DNA of 21,610 bases from Conidiobolus incongruus B7586 (Eukaryota > Entomophthoromycota > Entomophthoromycetes > Entomophthorales > Conidiobolaceae): NCBI GenBank assembly GCA_000697335.1, contig JNEM01013429.1, forward strand, positions 1 through 21,610, read 5' to 3'. Positions 20,623-21,610 of this stretch are shown one piece after another (the first letter of the stretch is position 1; each line of letters opens with the position of its first letter). The notes under the pieces were generated by a model that worked only from the letters and a program-made list of their open reading frames with translations, was not told the origin of the DNA and searched no databases. Position numbers and translations under genes: made by a program.

Positions 20623-21610
20623 ATTTTTAAAAAACAATTCAAATGTAATAATATTAATTAAAATATTGAATATATTTATAAAATATTTGATTAAATAATA
20701 ACATAGAAAGGAAAAAAATATAGTTATATATTTTTAAATATATCCCTTTATTTTAAAAACCTAAAAATTAATAATTTATCTTAATTGAATATTAGAAATT
20801 AATATTTTTGCTTATAGTTTACTAAATATATCTAAATATATTTATTTATTACCAGATTGTATACCTTTATTATATGTTATAATTTTAAATAATATAATAT
20901 ATATAATTATTTTAATTATTAATGAAAATATATATATTTATGATTTTATGGCCTATTCTTATAGGTTAATATATAGTTAAGATTTTAAATTATTGATAAA
21001 TTAAGTTTAAATACTTAAAATTTATTAATATAGATATACAAAATATTTATCATTATAATTTATTTCATAATTTCTCACTTTAAGAAATATAGAAAAAAAT
21101 ACTATTAAAAATAAATAAATATATAAATTATAGTATTTTATAACAATATTTAAATTATCCTGCATATTTTAAATAAATGCTTATTTATTTCAATCATATT
21201 ATAAAAAATTATTTTATATTATCAAATTTAATAAAATAATTATTAAATAAGATTTTTGAATAAATCAAAGATATCCTCAAAATTAAAAATAAAATATTAG
21301 GTTCTGTTTTCATATATTAATATAAATAATAATTCAGAATATTATTATATAGTTTATCAATATTAATATAGAATATCAAACTAATATTTTTTTATTTATT
21401 TATAACTTTTATTTATATTTTTGCTAAGCTTTTGATATTTAAAAAAATTTTTTTATTAAAGATTAAGATTTGTTATTTAATAAATTAATTTAATTAAATT
21501 ATAGAAAATTATTTATAAAGATATTTTTTAATTACTTAAAATAATAATAATTATATAAACTATAATTTATTTAGTCTAATAAATATCATATATTTATTGA
21601 ATTGTTTTTT
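20623..21610. other. Extremely AT-rich DNA, nothing recognised
   Basis: No gene, RNA, terminal repeat or domain trace was recognised. Texture matches the fossil block to its left, so it is probably more decayed repeat sequence. Confidence 0.45.

Overview
The window looks like nuclear DNA from a very AT-rich eukaryote, most likely an early-diverging fungus. The evidence is two genes with 4 short introns each (48-59 bp, GTA... to ...AG), intergenic DNA of roughly 20-25% GC, and an even more AT-rich fossil-transposon block at the right. An Entomophthoromycotina (Conidiobolus-like) source would fit the mix of a TBCK gene, an F-box/leucine-rich-repeat relic and this base composition. That placement is inference; no rRNA or marker gene settles it.

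Left part (1-4426): AT-rich DNA with one intact small gene (2485-2889, +) for a single-pass membrane protein whose tail carries a PPxY motif. About 1 kb downstream lies a decayed copy of the same gene (3879-4238). A weak relic of a multi-span membrane protein may lie at 1081-1452.

Middle (4427-8606, minus strand): two well-supported spliced genes. One is a complete five-exon TBCK orthologue (pseudokinase + TBC + rhodanese, 887 aa), which ties the locus to Rab-GAP/endosome biology and, in animals, to the FERRY complex. The other is a five-exon double-CDGSH iron-sulfur protein (147 aa) that includes a 17-nt microexon. Every exon junction in both models keeps frame and the exon sums divide by three. 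Both genes have the same 10-bp sequence (ATCACATGAT on their strand) about 230-280 bp upstream of the start codon.

Right of the genes (8607-12450): a low-confidence ORF, then a decayed F-box/LRR gene (about 10404-11961).

Right end (about 12450-21610): a very AT-rich block holding a heavily decayed Ty3/Gypsy-type LTR element (about 13750-20622). Its 3' LTR is split by a mariner DNA transposon (19064-20376) with 30-bp terminal repeats and a TA duplication. The mariner transposase is one 344-codon frame with no frameshift and six stops. Five of these are explained by CpA-to-TpA change on one strand or the other, which is the mark of RIP-like (repeat-induced point) mutation. The same kind of nonsense (Q, R or W codons turned into stops) is seen in the decayed host-gene copies.
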